From Symbiodinium natans (Eukaryota > Sar > Dinophyceae > Suessiales > Symbiodiniaceae), in contig CAJNDS010002205.1 in assembly GCA_905221605.1 (NCBI GenBank), positions 496,317 to 560,316 of the forward strand: 64,000 nucleotides of DNA, given 5' to 3'. A program made the position numbers and the translations under genes. Under the pieces are notes generated by a model. It had not been told where the DNA came from and ran no database searches. It saw only the letters and a list, made by a program, of their open reading frames with translations. Below, piece by piece: positions 17,191 through 27,335 of this stretch. The number at the start of each line of letters is the position of its first letter. Position 1 is the first letter of the stretch.

Positions 17191-17526
17191 CTAATCCGAG
17201 CATCTGTTTAATTGGGGGGGGGCCCCCCCCCCCCACCGCAATAAGAAAGGCCGGGTTCCGCAATAGTAAGACCGTGGCCCTGTCTTGATTCTCTATTAAA
17301 AACAATAGGCCGCAGATCCTTGAGGTGCTGTAGCTTCGCAGCTCAGCAAGCAAAACAAGAAGCCTGCCGACAGATTTTGGAACCTCCCCGAAAACATGTT
17401 CTTTAAATGTGGTGGTATTGGCCCATACGAAATCCACCGTAATGGAAAGTAGTCTTCCGGCGGGCTTCTCGGCGAAAAAAAACTCTTTAAATGTGGGGGT
17501 ATTAATTAAACAGATGCTCGGATTAG
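17191..17526. mobile_element. MITE-like element with 23-base perfect inverted repeats
   Basis: Positions 17,191-17,213 (CTAATCCGAGCATCTGTTTA plus ATT) are repeated in exact reverse complement at 17,504-17,526. The 290-base interior has no gene. It also contains two direct copies of CTTTAAATGTGG near 17,400 and 17,484. This fits a small non-autonomous DNA transposon. Confidence 0.55.
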
Positions 17527-18331
17527 GGGCTATATTAAGGCATATGGGTTGCAGATAAAGAGGCCACCGGCCTTTATAAGGTTTAAGGGTTGAGGGCTTT
17601 AAGGGTTTAGAGCGTCGGGTTTGGGGATTGAGGACTTTAAGGGTTAAAAGCTTCGGGTTTGAGGGTTCATGGCTTTAGGGTTCACAGCTTCGGGTTTACG
17701 GCTTAGTTAGGGTTTAGGAGCTCAGGGTCCTAGAGCTTACGGGTTGAGGGTTTGAAGCTTTAGGGCCTTTCGGGTGTCACCAAGCTGAGTATCTAGGGCC
17801 CTAAATGATTACCCTTATGATCCCCCATAACCTAGTCCAAACAAAATGCGGCTATCATGCAAGCTACTCCTCATTTCTGCCCTCTGCGTTGTTCCCTGTA
17901 GATTGCTAGGGGCCAGGCAGCTCTTAAACCCCTAAGAACTCAACCCCAAACCCCAGAATCCTTACACCTTATGCCCTAGCTAACCCCCCCCTATCCCGAA
18001 ACCCCAAACCCTGCCCCCCCCCCCCCCCACTTCCCAAAAAAAGAAGCACGGCCAAAAGTTAGGCAACCGAGTGTATGGACTCCCCCAGGCGCCTGGGCCT
18101 GAACGAATCTAGGCCCCGAAGCCCTAGGAGTCCCCGTTCAAGGCTTCGTACAGGGTTTTTAGGGTTTTCGGGTTTGAGGGTTTAGGGTTTAGGGCAAGTG
18201 CAGGGTTTAGGGTCTAGGGTTTTGGGTTTTGGGTTTAGGGTTTAGGGTTTAGAGCAAGTCTAGGGTTCAGGGTTTAGACTCGTAGAGGCCCCCCTTGCAA
18301 ACTGCCAAAATCCTCCTCCTCAGCTCCCCAG

Positions 18332-18399
18332 AACCCCAAGGAAGCGCAGCGGGAGGTGGAGGATGCGCTGATCGGGGCCAAGGAGCGCGCCTTGCGGCA
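18332..18399 (+). CDS. Predicted exon, coiled coil
   Basis: Acceptor CTCCCCAG, donor GTTTGGGG. Encodes NPKEAQREVEDALIGAKERA then LR. One of the clearest helical islands; the intron that follows starts with TTTAGGG repeats. Confidence 0.55.
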
Positions 18400-18409
18400 G
18401 TTTGGGGAT

Positions 18410-18814
18410 GTAGGGTTTAGGGTTTAGGGTTTAGGGTTTAGGGTTTAGGGTTTAGGGTTTAGGGCTTAAGCTGCAGGACTCCTTCTAAACTGAACCCTCC
18501 CTCAACGAATCAAGGGTCTAGTGTTTTGCTACTAGGGCTCATGGCTTACGAGGGTCAAAGAACCCCGAGCCCTGAACCCGATTCAGCGCTTAGGAGGTCA
18601 GCAAGGTTTAGGGTTTAGGGTCTAGAGGGTCACTGTTCTAGCATTCATTGTCATTGGGGGGTTCCAGACTTAGGAAAAAAACCCACCCGCCCAAAGAATC
18701 CCATATTAAGAAAATATTAAATTTTCATCCAAGGACTTGCCTTAATCGACGAAGGGCTTGCCTTATTCGACGAAGGACTTGGCTTATTCGACGAATTCAT
18801 TAGGGTTTAAATAA

Positions 18815-18815
<1 letters not shown>
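18410..18815. other. Intronic repeats and unique filler
   Basis: TTTAGGG array at 18,413-18,470, then unique sequence with three GACGAAGG-type short repeats near 18,750-18,790 (CTTGCCTTATTCGACGAAGG). No coding frame is supported. Confidence 0.4.
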
Positions 18816-18850
<35 letters not shown>

Positions 18851-18888
18851 TCGCCCCCCCCCCCCAAGATCCACCTTTCCCTGTCGCG
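18816..18888. repeat. Compound (AT)n-TCG-(C)n-AAGATCCACC microsatellite
   Basis: An AT run followed by GCTCG, a C tract and AAGATCCACC. The reverse complement of the same order occurs at about 24,914-25,010, so this is a repeated compound element. Confidence 0.6.
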
Positions 18889-19649
18889 AGGTGCGCCGTG
18901 GGCTGCTAGCAGCTCCGAGGGCCGAGGGATATGGTCGTGAGTTTGTGGTTTGGGATTTGGGGTTTTGGGAGCCAACTCTTGAGACGCAGGCAGTGGCACA
19001 GGAATCTGCAATGTTTGGGGAGCTGCTGTGATTGAGCCGGGGAGTTTCGGCTCGCATCTGTTGATGTAACTGTGCTGGGGCTATGGTCACGGTGTCTTTA
19101 AAACTACTGAAATGGGACCTCTGTCCGGATGCAGTGCTGCTCATCCATGAGTTTGCAAAGAAGCCCACCCCGGTACCCAGAGCACCACGGCCACCACTTC
19201 GGATCGGCAAGTTAAGTGACGGAGACGCGACTTTGTTTACAGCAAAGGCATACCACATATAGTGAGAATATATGTTGGTACACAACCTATGGGGCTATTT
19301 TTTGAATACAAAATGTACCCAAACAAGGATGTTCTGTCTTTGAGAACGACGACGGCGTCTTGTACAAAGTAACTCCATGGCCGGACAGTGTGTCTGAGAG
19401 ACTTCTCACGACTGCGGAAAGAGCTGAACTTGGCATGTAGCTGTTAAGGCCTTGTCTTGTCCCGGGCTACTGCAAAAGCACGAGCTCGCTTTCCAATCTC
19501 CTCAGTAGATGGCCATCAACCGGTAAGCCTCTGCAGTGCTAAAACGTGTTTCAGCATTGCTTCTCACAGTTGGTTATCGCTTGCGCTCCAAGAGCTGCCA
19601 GCCCTTTCCGAGCATTCTGTTTGACGCTCAAAGTCTTTTGATTTCCTAG
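18889..19649. other. Left flank of the two-gene mobile element
   Basis: Free of TTTAGGG, so probably part of the mobile element or its target. A plus-strand frame near 19,315-19,438 ending GVLYKVTPWPDSVSERLLTT then a few residues could be an upstream exon of the P-loop gene, but it has no ATG. No terminal inverted repeat was found by eye. Confidence 0.3.
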
Positions 19650-22018
19650 GCCCCACACTTTGCGTCGCAATGGCCTTACCTTTGATGAGGCAATCTCCCA
19701 CACTGACGGCCTCAAACTTGTTCGCCTGGAGAAGCCCCTCATTGTACACAAAGAGCCGGGCTGCATCACGGTCGGAGATCTTCCGGCCAAGGATGAGATC
19801 ACGGACGAGATAAAGAAAAAGGTGCAGTTCCTGGATGTACTCATGAACTGGGAGGGTGAGTTGGATTTCAAGAAGATCGAAGAGTTGTTTTTCCAACAGC
19901 GCTACAGTGATCTCCCACATCCCATCCGTATGAACGGTCAAAACGAAACGCCCTACGACATGCAGGTTTTCATCGTTTCCAAAGGAGAAACCAAGTGGGA
20001 TATCGTCAAGCACATTAAGTTCGCTGAAGGGTCAAAAGTGCTGCGCAGCACTATCCGCAGCATGTGCACAGGGAGGGCCCTCGAGATCGACTATTGCAAG
20101 CAGTACCGAGAGGGCGGTCGTGCTCTGCAATACCTTCTCGAGGCCATGGGCGGTTTCCAGGTACGTTACCAAAAGCTGATTCCAGCTGGTAGCTCCACCA
20201 AACCGGTGAAAGAGACAGAGGACATTCGAAAGGGGTTTGCCTTCATCCGTGAAGCAGGGCCGGAAGAGAACAGTGACGGTCAATTCACTTCTTGGACTGA
20301 AGAGCAGGTGAATGATCCCAATGGGCCACTTTTCAAATGGGACAAGGGAACCATCAAGGAGTTCCTGCGCTGCCTTGCTGACAAAGGCTCGCAGGCAAAC
20401 ACTATCCAAGATTGGCCCCTCACCCTGAAGAGCTTTACCCCGTGGGCCCTCAACACAATCTTCGCACCCATCTTGCCTCGCATCCTGGAGCACGCAGTCA
20501 TTCTGATTGGCAAGTCAGAGGTCGGCAAGAGCCCGACGGCCTACACTCTGGCGAACTTGGCTTCTGCATTCTGGCTCCTTCAGAAGGGTCGTGAACATGA
20601 GAAGCCATCATTCCAAAGCTGCAACCACCTGGACTATTTCCGAAAGGAGAGAGGCCGTACAACAAAGCCAAGAGTCTTCGACGATGGCAATTTCAATTTG
20701 GAGTCTCCGGCCTCGGTCAAAGCTGTCACAGAAGTGACAGGCTTTGAAAGGAAGACCATGGCCCGCTGGAACGCTTCTTCGTACGAGAAGAACCAGCTTT
20801 TCGTCGTCTGCTCCAACCCCTACGACCGATCAGCTGAGCCCGCCTTGCCGCCCCAAACAAACAGCGACACGGTGTCCTTTGAAGTCTTCTACAAGCTTGT
20901 TAGGCCCTCTTTCCACAAGGACTTTGACGAGGAAGACTTGATGGGTGTCTTCAAACGCTCGGTCATGATCGTCTTCACTGACATCGGCATCTATGTTCGC
21001 TCGCCCGGCACACACCGCGACCCCATCAAGCGTGTAGCCTGGCCCGACAAAGATTTTGGGGTAGTCTCTCTCACAGCAAGGCCTACACTGTCCGCTTACC
21101 TGAAGGGCCACCTGCAACAACTCCCACCAAATCATGCGGAGGACACGCAGTGGAGTTTGAATCTTCTTCAGGCGGCCCTCGACGGAGAAGAAGTGCCCCT
21201 CTGCTACACGGTGACAGGCAAAGAATTCTCCACCGGGAAGAAGTACCTCAATGAGGTTCGCCCTGATTTGGCAGGGATTTCTGGCAGTACCACTCACTAC
21301 TTCGAGGACATCCCTGAGTCAACTCAACCACCCACAAAGAAGCTCCGGTCTGTGAAATCGTCCAGCTCCCTGCTCGCATCTTCCAACGCTGCACCAACAA
21401 CCGCATCTGCAGCATCGTTCGTGGCAAAGGACAAGGACACGGTAAGGTCGTCGTCTTCTACCGACACTTTCATGCCGGCCCCTTGCTCAGTCTAAAGGGA
21501 GGGTTTAGGGCTCGTCGAAACATGAACAGCTTCAAAACATAACCTGTGCCTATCACATGCCACATCACAGCCTAAACCAGCTTACGCCAAACATTTAAAA
21601 AAACGCTTCTTCCGTTTTGTATGAGGTGCGTGTGAAGCAAGAGCCCACGGACGCCTTGCAGAAGTCCATCGCCTTCAAGAAGAAACTCGGCAGCCGCACG
21701 TTGCAAATCAATCTCTCCAGCTCATCAGAGAAGGAGGACACGAAACAGACGTCGTCGCCTCTCCACGCCGAGATCAAGCAGTCCCCGCCCCATCCGGATT
21801 CCACCGCTGATGGATTCTTGCCGTCGCCAAACACACATGCAGAGGCAGGAACTTCTGCAGTGGACTTCACGAATGATGAGATGGATGTTGCCTCCAACAC
21901 TTCTCAAGAGGATCCAATGAAGAATCTTCCGGACGAACACGATCTTGAAGCAGAGAACCTCGGCAGGACCTTCTCACAACAGCTCGATGACTTCGTGGAC
22001 AACATGCCGTCAGAGTGA
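19650..22018 (+). CDS. SF3-helicase-like P-loop protein of a mobile element (two exons)
   Basis: Exon A runs to 21,441 and exon B from 21,626 to 22,018; both joints fall between codons, giving about 724 residues. The first usable ATG is unclear: the frame opens after TTTCCTAG at 19,649, an acceptor-like site, so an upstream exon is likely. Counting from 19,660, Walker A is GKSEVGKS (284-291), Walker B is RVFDDG (Asp341-342) and a third motif is FVVCSNPYD (Asn386). The A, B and motif-C order with Asn is that of superfamily 3 helicases of small DNA elements; this is inference. The tail is Ser-rich and acidic (TSQEDPMKNLPDEHDLEAEN). It is followed 295 bases later by a transposase gene on the same strand. 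Confidence 0.65.
21442..21625 (+). other. GT-AG intron of the P-loop gene (184 bases)
   Basis: Donor ACACG/GTAAGGTCG and acceptor TATGAG/GTGCGTG. Removing it joins two open frames in phase 0 and bypasses an in-frame stop at 21,493. Exon B starts with G, as common in dinoflagellate introns. Confidence 0.6.
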
Positions 22019-22312
22019 GCCTCACGAGCACGATGACTGCAGCCCTCTCCTACTGAGTCCTACTGATCGCAGTTCGCGCAATAGCTATGCTACGTGCCTA
22101 GTTTTGAGTCCCGGCATCCAAAGAGTAGCTGTTTTGTTCACAGGCTACTTCTCACCACAAGCTCGATCGCAGGCTCAAAACGCCCACACTTCTGATGCCA
22201 AACATGTTGCGTGCAGCATACGTCCCTTGCCTTCTCTCCGTGTTGATTTGGTGGCAATTTGTCAAGTAGCCTTGCAGCATCAAGGAAGCGTTTCACAAGA
22301 ACTCTTGTCATC

Positions 22313-23601
22313 ATGCCCAAGGCGGTCATGAAAGCCATGAAGGCAAAGCCTCTTTTCCCTGCTCCCAAGCGAGGAAAGCATCGCGTCCAGCGACGCCCCG
22401 CTTCCAAGAACTATGTTCCCGTGCCATATGTTCGCCACGGCATCCTATCGGCCAAAAACAAAGGGTTTCGCCAGCGATGGGGGGAGTCCATACAGCACCT
22501 CATGTCACTGAAAGGCCGCCGACTGATCACACACCTTCAGAAGGACAAAATCTTGCCCAGCTGGCAGGGTCGCCAGTGCCCTCGCTGTGCCAAAGGCGTT
22601 CTCGGGACACTCAACTACGTCAAGGCTAAGAAGATCTGGGCCTACCGATGCAATCACAAGCACTGCCACAAGTTCTTGCAGCCGCACGACTACCATCCCG
22701 TCTTCTTCATGTCTGCTGGGAACTCGTCAACGTCGCTTGGCAAACAGGCTGCAGCGCTGTATTGTGCAACAGCCAATGTCCCCTGCCAGTCTACCCACTT
22801 GATCCTTGACATGGACCACAAGCCCGTGGAGCGCATCTACACCAACCTAGACGTCGCCCGTGCTCAGTACGTCGTCCAGCAGGAGAAGAAGATCACCTAC
22901 GGTGGCAATTGGGAGGATGTAGAGGTAGATGAAGTCGATCTGGGCAAGCTCACGGACGAGTCCTTAGGCCCACGCAACACGAAGTGGGAACAGTGGGGCG
23001 GACTAGTTCAGAGAGGCTGTCCATCGTCGTTGTGCTTGTTTCGCTTGAACCCGAAGCTCACCACAAAGCGGGCGCCGGGTCCTGGCCCAATCAAGAAGGT
23101 GGACTGGGCTGTTATTGCTAAAAAACACCTCGCCAACCGCAAGGTGGTCTTGCACAGCGACGGCGCCCGTGCCTACACTCTCAAGATCCCGCAAGTGAAG
23201 CATTGCAACGTCGTCCACAAGAAAAAGAAGGTTACCGTCAACGGCAAGGCTCGGTGCTCACCATTTTTACTATTGATTCAATACATGTCCTTTCAGTTGC
23301 ATCCATGAATCGTTTGGTCCCTTGTCTTCTCCATCAGGCACAGTGGGTCAAGCCCCACTACACGAAGGTTTACACCATCAAACTTCCAGACCGCCGACGG
23401 CTGAAGGTGAAAAGCGGGACGCAAGTCATTGACCGTTTCTGGGGCACTTTGAGGACCGTCTTAAAGAACTCATCCCGAGTCCCAGGTAGCCAGCAACTCG
23501 TCCGGAAGATCCGGTCGGCCCAGTTTACGTACTGGAACCGCAATTCGAACCTGTGGAAGGCCACAGGTCGAATGATCCACTCTCTCTTTCAGATCAACTG
23601 A
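22313..23601 (+). CDS. IS1595/Merlin-like DDE transposase (two exons)
   Basis: Exon 1 is 22,313-23,248 and exon 2 is 23,338-23,601; joined in phase 0 they give 399 residues. The N-terminus is very basic. A zinc ribbon lies at about 84-118 (CPRC ... YRCNHKHCHKF), as in ISXO2/IS1595 transposases. The catalytic acids fit: Asp206 in EVDEVDLGK, Asp283 in VVLHSDGARAY, and an acidic residue in GTQVIDRFWGTLR (Asp344), where the family usually has Glu. The change to Asp, if real, would be a DDD variant. Merlin elements are the eukaryotic branch of this family. No frameshift is seen, so the copy may be functional. Confidence 0.8.
23249..23337 (+). other. GC-AG intron of the transposase gene (89 bases)
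   Basis: Donor GGCAAG/GCTCGG, acceptor CCATCAG/GCACAG. Reading through exon 1 hits a stop at 23,306, while splicing continues the conserved third catalytic block. A GC donor with G repeated after the acceptor is typical of dinoflagellate genes. Confidence 0.7.
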
Positions 23602-23788
23602 AAGACCGCTCCCTTGCGATGATTTTGAGCGCTCTCATCGCACGTCTCGTCGCGAACGCAAAACAGCAAGGACCTTGCATGTTGTTTGCATGTGCAATAC
23701 TGCAAAACATCACTCGCATGAAGTACTCTGCCGCAGCTTCCAGCCTCAGCCTCCCTTCATAGCCACCCGTTGACTATCTGCAGGCCAA
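23602..23788. other. 3' flank of transposase gene
   Basis: Unique sequence between the transposase stop and the hairpin array; no gene recognised. Probably 3' untranslated region and right end of the element. Confidence 0.35.
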
Positions 23789-24631
23789 AATAGGGACAGT
23801 ACAGCACTTTTGCAGTCCGCAGAGGCGAAAGTGCTGTACTGTCCCTATTTTCTCGTCTCCAGGCAAGCAAAAAATAGGGACAGTGCAGCACTTCTGCAGT
23901 CTCCAGAGGCGAAAGTGCTGTACTGTCCCTATTTTTTGCTTCCAGGTACCAATAAAGTGCCGTACTGTCCCTAAAAAACCTAAAAAACCAATCTTTTGGG
24001 AACTACCGGGCTCCAGGGCTGGTAGTGCTGGAGAGATTGGTTTTTTAGGTTTTTAGGGACAGTACAGCACTTTATTGGTACCTGCAAGCAAAAAATAGGG
24101 ACAGTACAGCACTTTTGCAGTCCGAAGAGGCGAAAGTGCTGTACTGTCCCTATTTTCTCGTCTCCAGGCAAGCAAAAAAATAGGGACAGTACAGCACTTT
24201 TGCAGTCCGAAGAGGCGAAAGTGCTGTACTGTCCCTATTTTCTCGTCTCCAGGCAAGCAAAAAATAGGGACAGTACAGCACTTCTGCAGTCCGAAGAGGC
24301 GAAAGTGCTGTACTGTCCCTATTTTTTGCTTCCAGGTACCAATAAAATGCCGTGCTGTCCCTAAAAAACCTAAAAAACCAATCTTTTGGGAACTACCGGG
24401 GGCTCCAGGGCTGGTAGTGCTGGAAAGATTGGTTTTTTAGGTTTTTTAGGGACAGTACAGCACTTTATTGGTACCTGCAAGCAAAAAATAGGGACAGTAC
24501 AGCACTTTTGCAGTCCGAAGAGGCGAAAGTGCTGTACTGTCCCTATTTTCTCGTCTCCAGGCAAGCAAAAAATAGGGACAGTACAGCACTTTTGCAGTCC
24601 GAAGAGGCGAGAGTGCTGTACTGTCCCTATT
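23789..24631. repeat. Array of nine long hairpins
   Basis: Seven 61-base palindromes (starts 23,789; 23,873; 24,094; 24,179; 24,263; 24,487; 24,571), each with arms AATAGGGACAGTACAGCACT and its reverse complement around GCAGTCCGAAGAGGC. Two larger palindromes (23,945-24,082 and 24,335-24,475) are bounded by GGTACC and carry the same core in their arms plus ACCTAAAAAACCAATCT. Order is S S L S S S L S S, with spacers such as TCTCGTCTCCAGGCAAGC. The core is thus present 18 times. No coding role; candidates are transposon ends, a MITE cluster or small-RNA precursor. Confidence 0.85.
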
Positions 24632-24913
24632 TCATGGGTTCAGGCAAGCCATATTCGCACATCGCAGACACACATACACCACACACACACACACACACAC
24701 ACACTCATCGCCATAAGAACTCGGTAACACCAGAAACCAACCACCGGATCCTGGTAGTCCATTTTTGGCATCTGCATGTACGCATCGTTGCAACAAAGAA
24801 GTCTGAAACTATCGTTTTAAGAGGAAAACCCTCGGTATTTGCAGCGTTTTCGGCATCTGCATGTATAACAAAAAGTATAGACATGGAGTGAGACGAGTAT
24901 GAAAAACCTTAGG
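24632..24913. other. Unique flank with (CA)n
   Basis: A CA dinucleotide run (about 24,675-24,703) and two copies of GGCATCTGCATGTA (about 24,768 and 24,854). No gene is supported. Confidence 0.4.
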
Positions 24914-24921
24914 GGTGGATC

Positions 24922-24989
<68 letters not shown>

Positions 24990-25012
24990 CGACCATATAT
25001 ATATATATATGA
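24914..25012. repeat. G66 tract with flanking AT microsatellite
   Basis: GGTGGATCTT, then 66 consecutive G, then CGACC and an AT run. It is the reverse-complement counterpart of the element at 18,816. Frames through it (poly-Gly/poly-Pro) are artefacts. Confidence 0.8.
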
Positions 25013-25304
25013 AGAGAGGTTTAGGGTTCTCTGGTCAAAGGTCAGCTCCCGCCCCCCCCCCCCCCCTTGGTCTTGTGGCCGCCCTGAACACAAACTACAC
25101 CCTGAACCCAATCTGTAGGAGTTGTTGTCAAGGAATTGAAATTGAAGTTAAGTTAAGATATATAGGTATATGTATATTATATTATGTATACATATATATA
25201 TATACGCATACATCAGCATGATAGGTGTATGAATAATTCTCGTAGAACCTGGTTCCTTGCTACGGTATCTTTTCACAACGACTTACCCTAAGCTCTAAAA
25301 GATT

Positions 25305-25384
25305 TTCTAGGGTTTAGGGTTTAGGGTTTAGGGTTTAGGGTTTAGGGTTTAGGGTTTAGGGTTTAGGGTTTAGGGTTTAGGGTT
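25305..25384. repeat. Interstitial TTTAGGG array
   Basis: Eleven tandem TTTAGGG units, ending shortly before the exon at 25,410. Confidence 0.95.
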
Positions 25385-25409
25385 GAAGCCCCTCAGAAGC
25401 CCCTTAAAG

Positions 25410-25481
25410 CAGGAGCGCGCGCAGCGGAACTTCGACTCCCGGCTGCGGGAGTACGAGAAGAGGCACCGGGCTCATGGCGCC
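25410..25481 (+). CDS. Predicted exon, coiled coil
   Basis: Acceptor TTAAAG, donor GTGTTTAGG. Encodes QERAQRNFDSRLREYEKRHR then AHGA, 24 codons in phase 0. The next exon follows after a 90-base intron that is almost pure telomere-like repeat, making this pair the most compact test of the intron model. Confidence 0.6.
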
Positions 25482-25571
25482 GTGTTTAGGTTTGCCCTAA
25501 ACCCTAAACCCTAAACCCTAAACCCTAAACCCTAAACCCTAAACCCTAAACCCTAAACCCTTAACCCTAAG
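25482..25571 (+). other. 90-base intron made of CCCTAAA units
   Basis: Begins GTGTTTAGGTTTGCCCTAAA and ends CCCTTAACCCTAAG. Both flanking frames are in phase 0. About 70 of the 90 bases are CCCTAAA repeat. Confidence 0.5.
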
Positions 25572-25671
25572 CCCATCGTAGATGCACTGCACCTACGGCA
25601 CACCGCTCCTAGTGTCGGCAACTTGATCCTGGACCCTAAGCCCTTGGTGTTCGACTGGCGGTATGAGTGGG
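25572..25671 (+). CDS. Predicted exon
   Basis: Encodes PIVDALHLRHTAPSVGNLIL then DPKPLVFDWRYEW, a clearly protein-like, non-repetitive segment that is in phase with the preceding exon. Donor GTATGGGG. No domain recognised. Confidence 0.6.
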
Positions 25672-25734
25672 GTATGGGGTCTTGCGGGGTTGTACAAGGG
25701 GTATAAGGCGGGTATAGGGAGGGGGGGGGTATCG

Positions 25735-25818
25735 GGGGCTATAAGGGTGATAAGGGGGGGTGGTGGGGGGGGGTGGGGTGGGGGGGGGGGTGGGGGGGGG
25801 GTGTGGGGGGGGGGGGAA
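25735..25818. repeat. G-rich low-complexity tract
   Basis: Runs of G broken by single T or GT. Same-strand poly-Gly and opposite poly-Pro frames are not genes. Confidence 0.85.
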
Positions 25819-26204
25819 CAAGAGGGGGGTTTGGGTCCCAAAAACATCTGCTTGGCGGCTTTTGGGGCCGGGGCTTGCTTTAGGGTTTTCAGGGTTTCTC
25901 GGAGGGAGTTTAGGGTTCCCTAACCCTAAACCCTAAACACCCTAACCCTAAACCCTAAACAAATCATTTAGTCTTCCGGGCTTGGAAGGCCTATAACCCG
26001 TAAGTCCCAAAGCCCCAAAAGCCCCAACGCCAAAAATCCCAAACCCACCCCCCCTCCCCCCCTCCCCCCCAAAAAAATAAACAAAAAAAACAGAACCCCA
26101 AAACCCCCAAAAGCCCCAGAGCCATATCAACCCGCATATTAAACCCTCAACCCTCAACCCTGAACCCTAATCCCTAAACCCGAAACCCGAAACCAACCCA
26201 CAAG

Positions 26205-26283
26205 CTTAAAAAGCGAGAGGCTGCAGATCGAGATGGAGCAGGAGCTGGACGACGAGCGGAGGGAAGCCGAGAAGGCGCAGACG
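26205..26283 (+). CDS. Predicted exon, strong coiled coil
   Basis: Acceptor CACAAG, donor ACG/GTTTGGGG. Encodes LKSERLQIEMEQELDDERRE then AEKAQT, a textbook heptad repeat. It ends in phase 0 and joins the next exon in frame. Confidence 0.6.
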
Positions 26284-26552
26284 GTTTGGGGTTTGGGGTT
26301 TAGGGTTTAGGGTTTCGGGTTTCGGGTTTAGGGTTTGGGGTGGTGTCTAGGGTTCCGAATTTGAGCTGCGGATTTGGGGTTTGGGGGTGGGGTGATCCTC
26401 CCTGCACCATAATGCTTCTAAAGCCTGAAACCTCTACAGCCCTAGCTGAACCCTTAAACCCTAAACCGTCCTGAGCCCCTAAACCCTAAACCCCAAACCC
26501 TAAACCCTAAACCCTAAACGTAAGCTTGAAAGCCCTCCACCTCACTCTCAAG

Positions 26553-26608
26553 GCCGCACGGGCGCGCGTGCAAAGCATCCAAAGAGAAGCGCGGCAGGAG
26601 ACGGGCTT
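26553..26608 (+). CDS. Predicted exon, basic helix
   Basis: Acceptor CTCTCAAG. Encodes AARARVQSIQREARQETG in phase 0 after the previous exon. The donor is unclear: no GT occurs nearby, but GC donors are available at GGGCTTCTGG. Confidence 0.5.
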
Positions 26609-26619
26609 CTGGGCTTTTC

Positions 26620-27283
26620 CCTTTAGGGTTTAAAGTGTAGGGCTTAGGGGGGTTTAGGGTTTAGGGAGACGCACGGATCCCTGCTCCAAGCTCTCTCCTC
26701 GTTGAAATAACTTAAAGTGTAGGGTTTAGGGGGGTTTAGGGGTTTAGGGGCTTGGGGGCTTACAGTTTAGGTGTAGGGTTTAGGGCTTGGAGGGCGTCTC
26801 GCCACGCAGCGGCAGTCAGTACCATGTGGAAACGGCCCCCCTACACGGTGTGGGGGGGGGGTCGGCATGTCACGCGAAGGCATTTGTTGTCAACGCAGTC
26901 CAACAATTTCATTGGTGCTGGTTTCTTTCTCCCCACCCTTTCACAGGCCACCACCCAAACCATTGCGTTTTAGGGTTTAGGGCTGTCGCCCTCAATTCCC
27001 ACTATCAAGACTGCGTCGGACTCTCGTCTAAGGAAGTTTTGCCAAGGGAGGTCAGGGGGAGGGCAGGGGAGGTCAGGGGGCCCCCTAACGGCAGGGCCAG
27101 CAGAAGTTTAGGGGTTTCGGGTTTAGGGGTTTGGTTTGAGAGCTTGAAGCAATCCAGCTGGCTGTTAAGTAAGTTGATCGAACGGTCTCATGCTTGCAGT
27201 GATCCTGGGTAAGGGTGTTTGGGCTCATAGGTTCATAGGGTTTATCGTTTTTTTAATAGGGTTTTGAGGGTTCGGGGTTGCAG
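26620..27283. other. Intron-like stretch with TTTAGGG variants
   Basis: TTTAGGG and TTTAGGGG fragments alternate with unique DNA. Two open frames near 26,750-27,210 lack family features or clean splice borders and are not annotated as genes. Confidence 0.35.
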
Positions 27284-27335
27284 GGCCATGAGCAGCTGCG
27301 TGAGGTCCGAAGATTTGCACCGTCACGTCAACACG
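27284..27335 (+). CDS. Predicted exon
   Basis: Acceptor GGTTGCAG, donor GTAGCC. Encodes GHEQLREVRRFAPSRQH, helical then basic. Confidence 0.5.

Noticed and set aside
23789-24631. CRISPR-like appearance of evenly spaced palindromic repeats
   Set aside because: Spacers are themselves repeated, the host is eukaryotic, and no cas genes are present.
23980-24727. Overlapping open frames repeating a KCCTVPIF-like peptide in both directions
   Set aside because: They are translations of the hairpin array; the repeated peptide reflects DNA palindromes, not a protein.
24808-25221. Poly-Gly and poly-Pro frames across the G66 tract; similar at 25.6-25.9 kb, 45.6 kb and 55.7-56.0 kb
   Set aside because: Homopolymer artefacts with no family features or codon bias.
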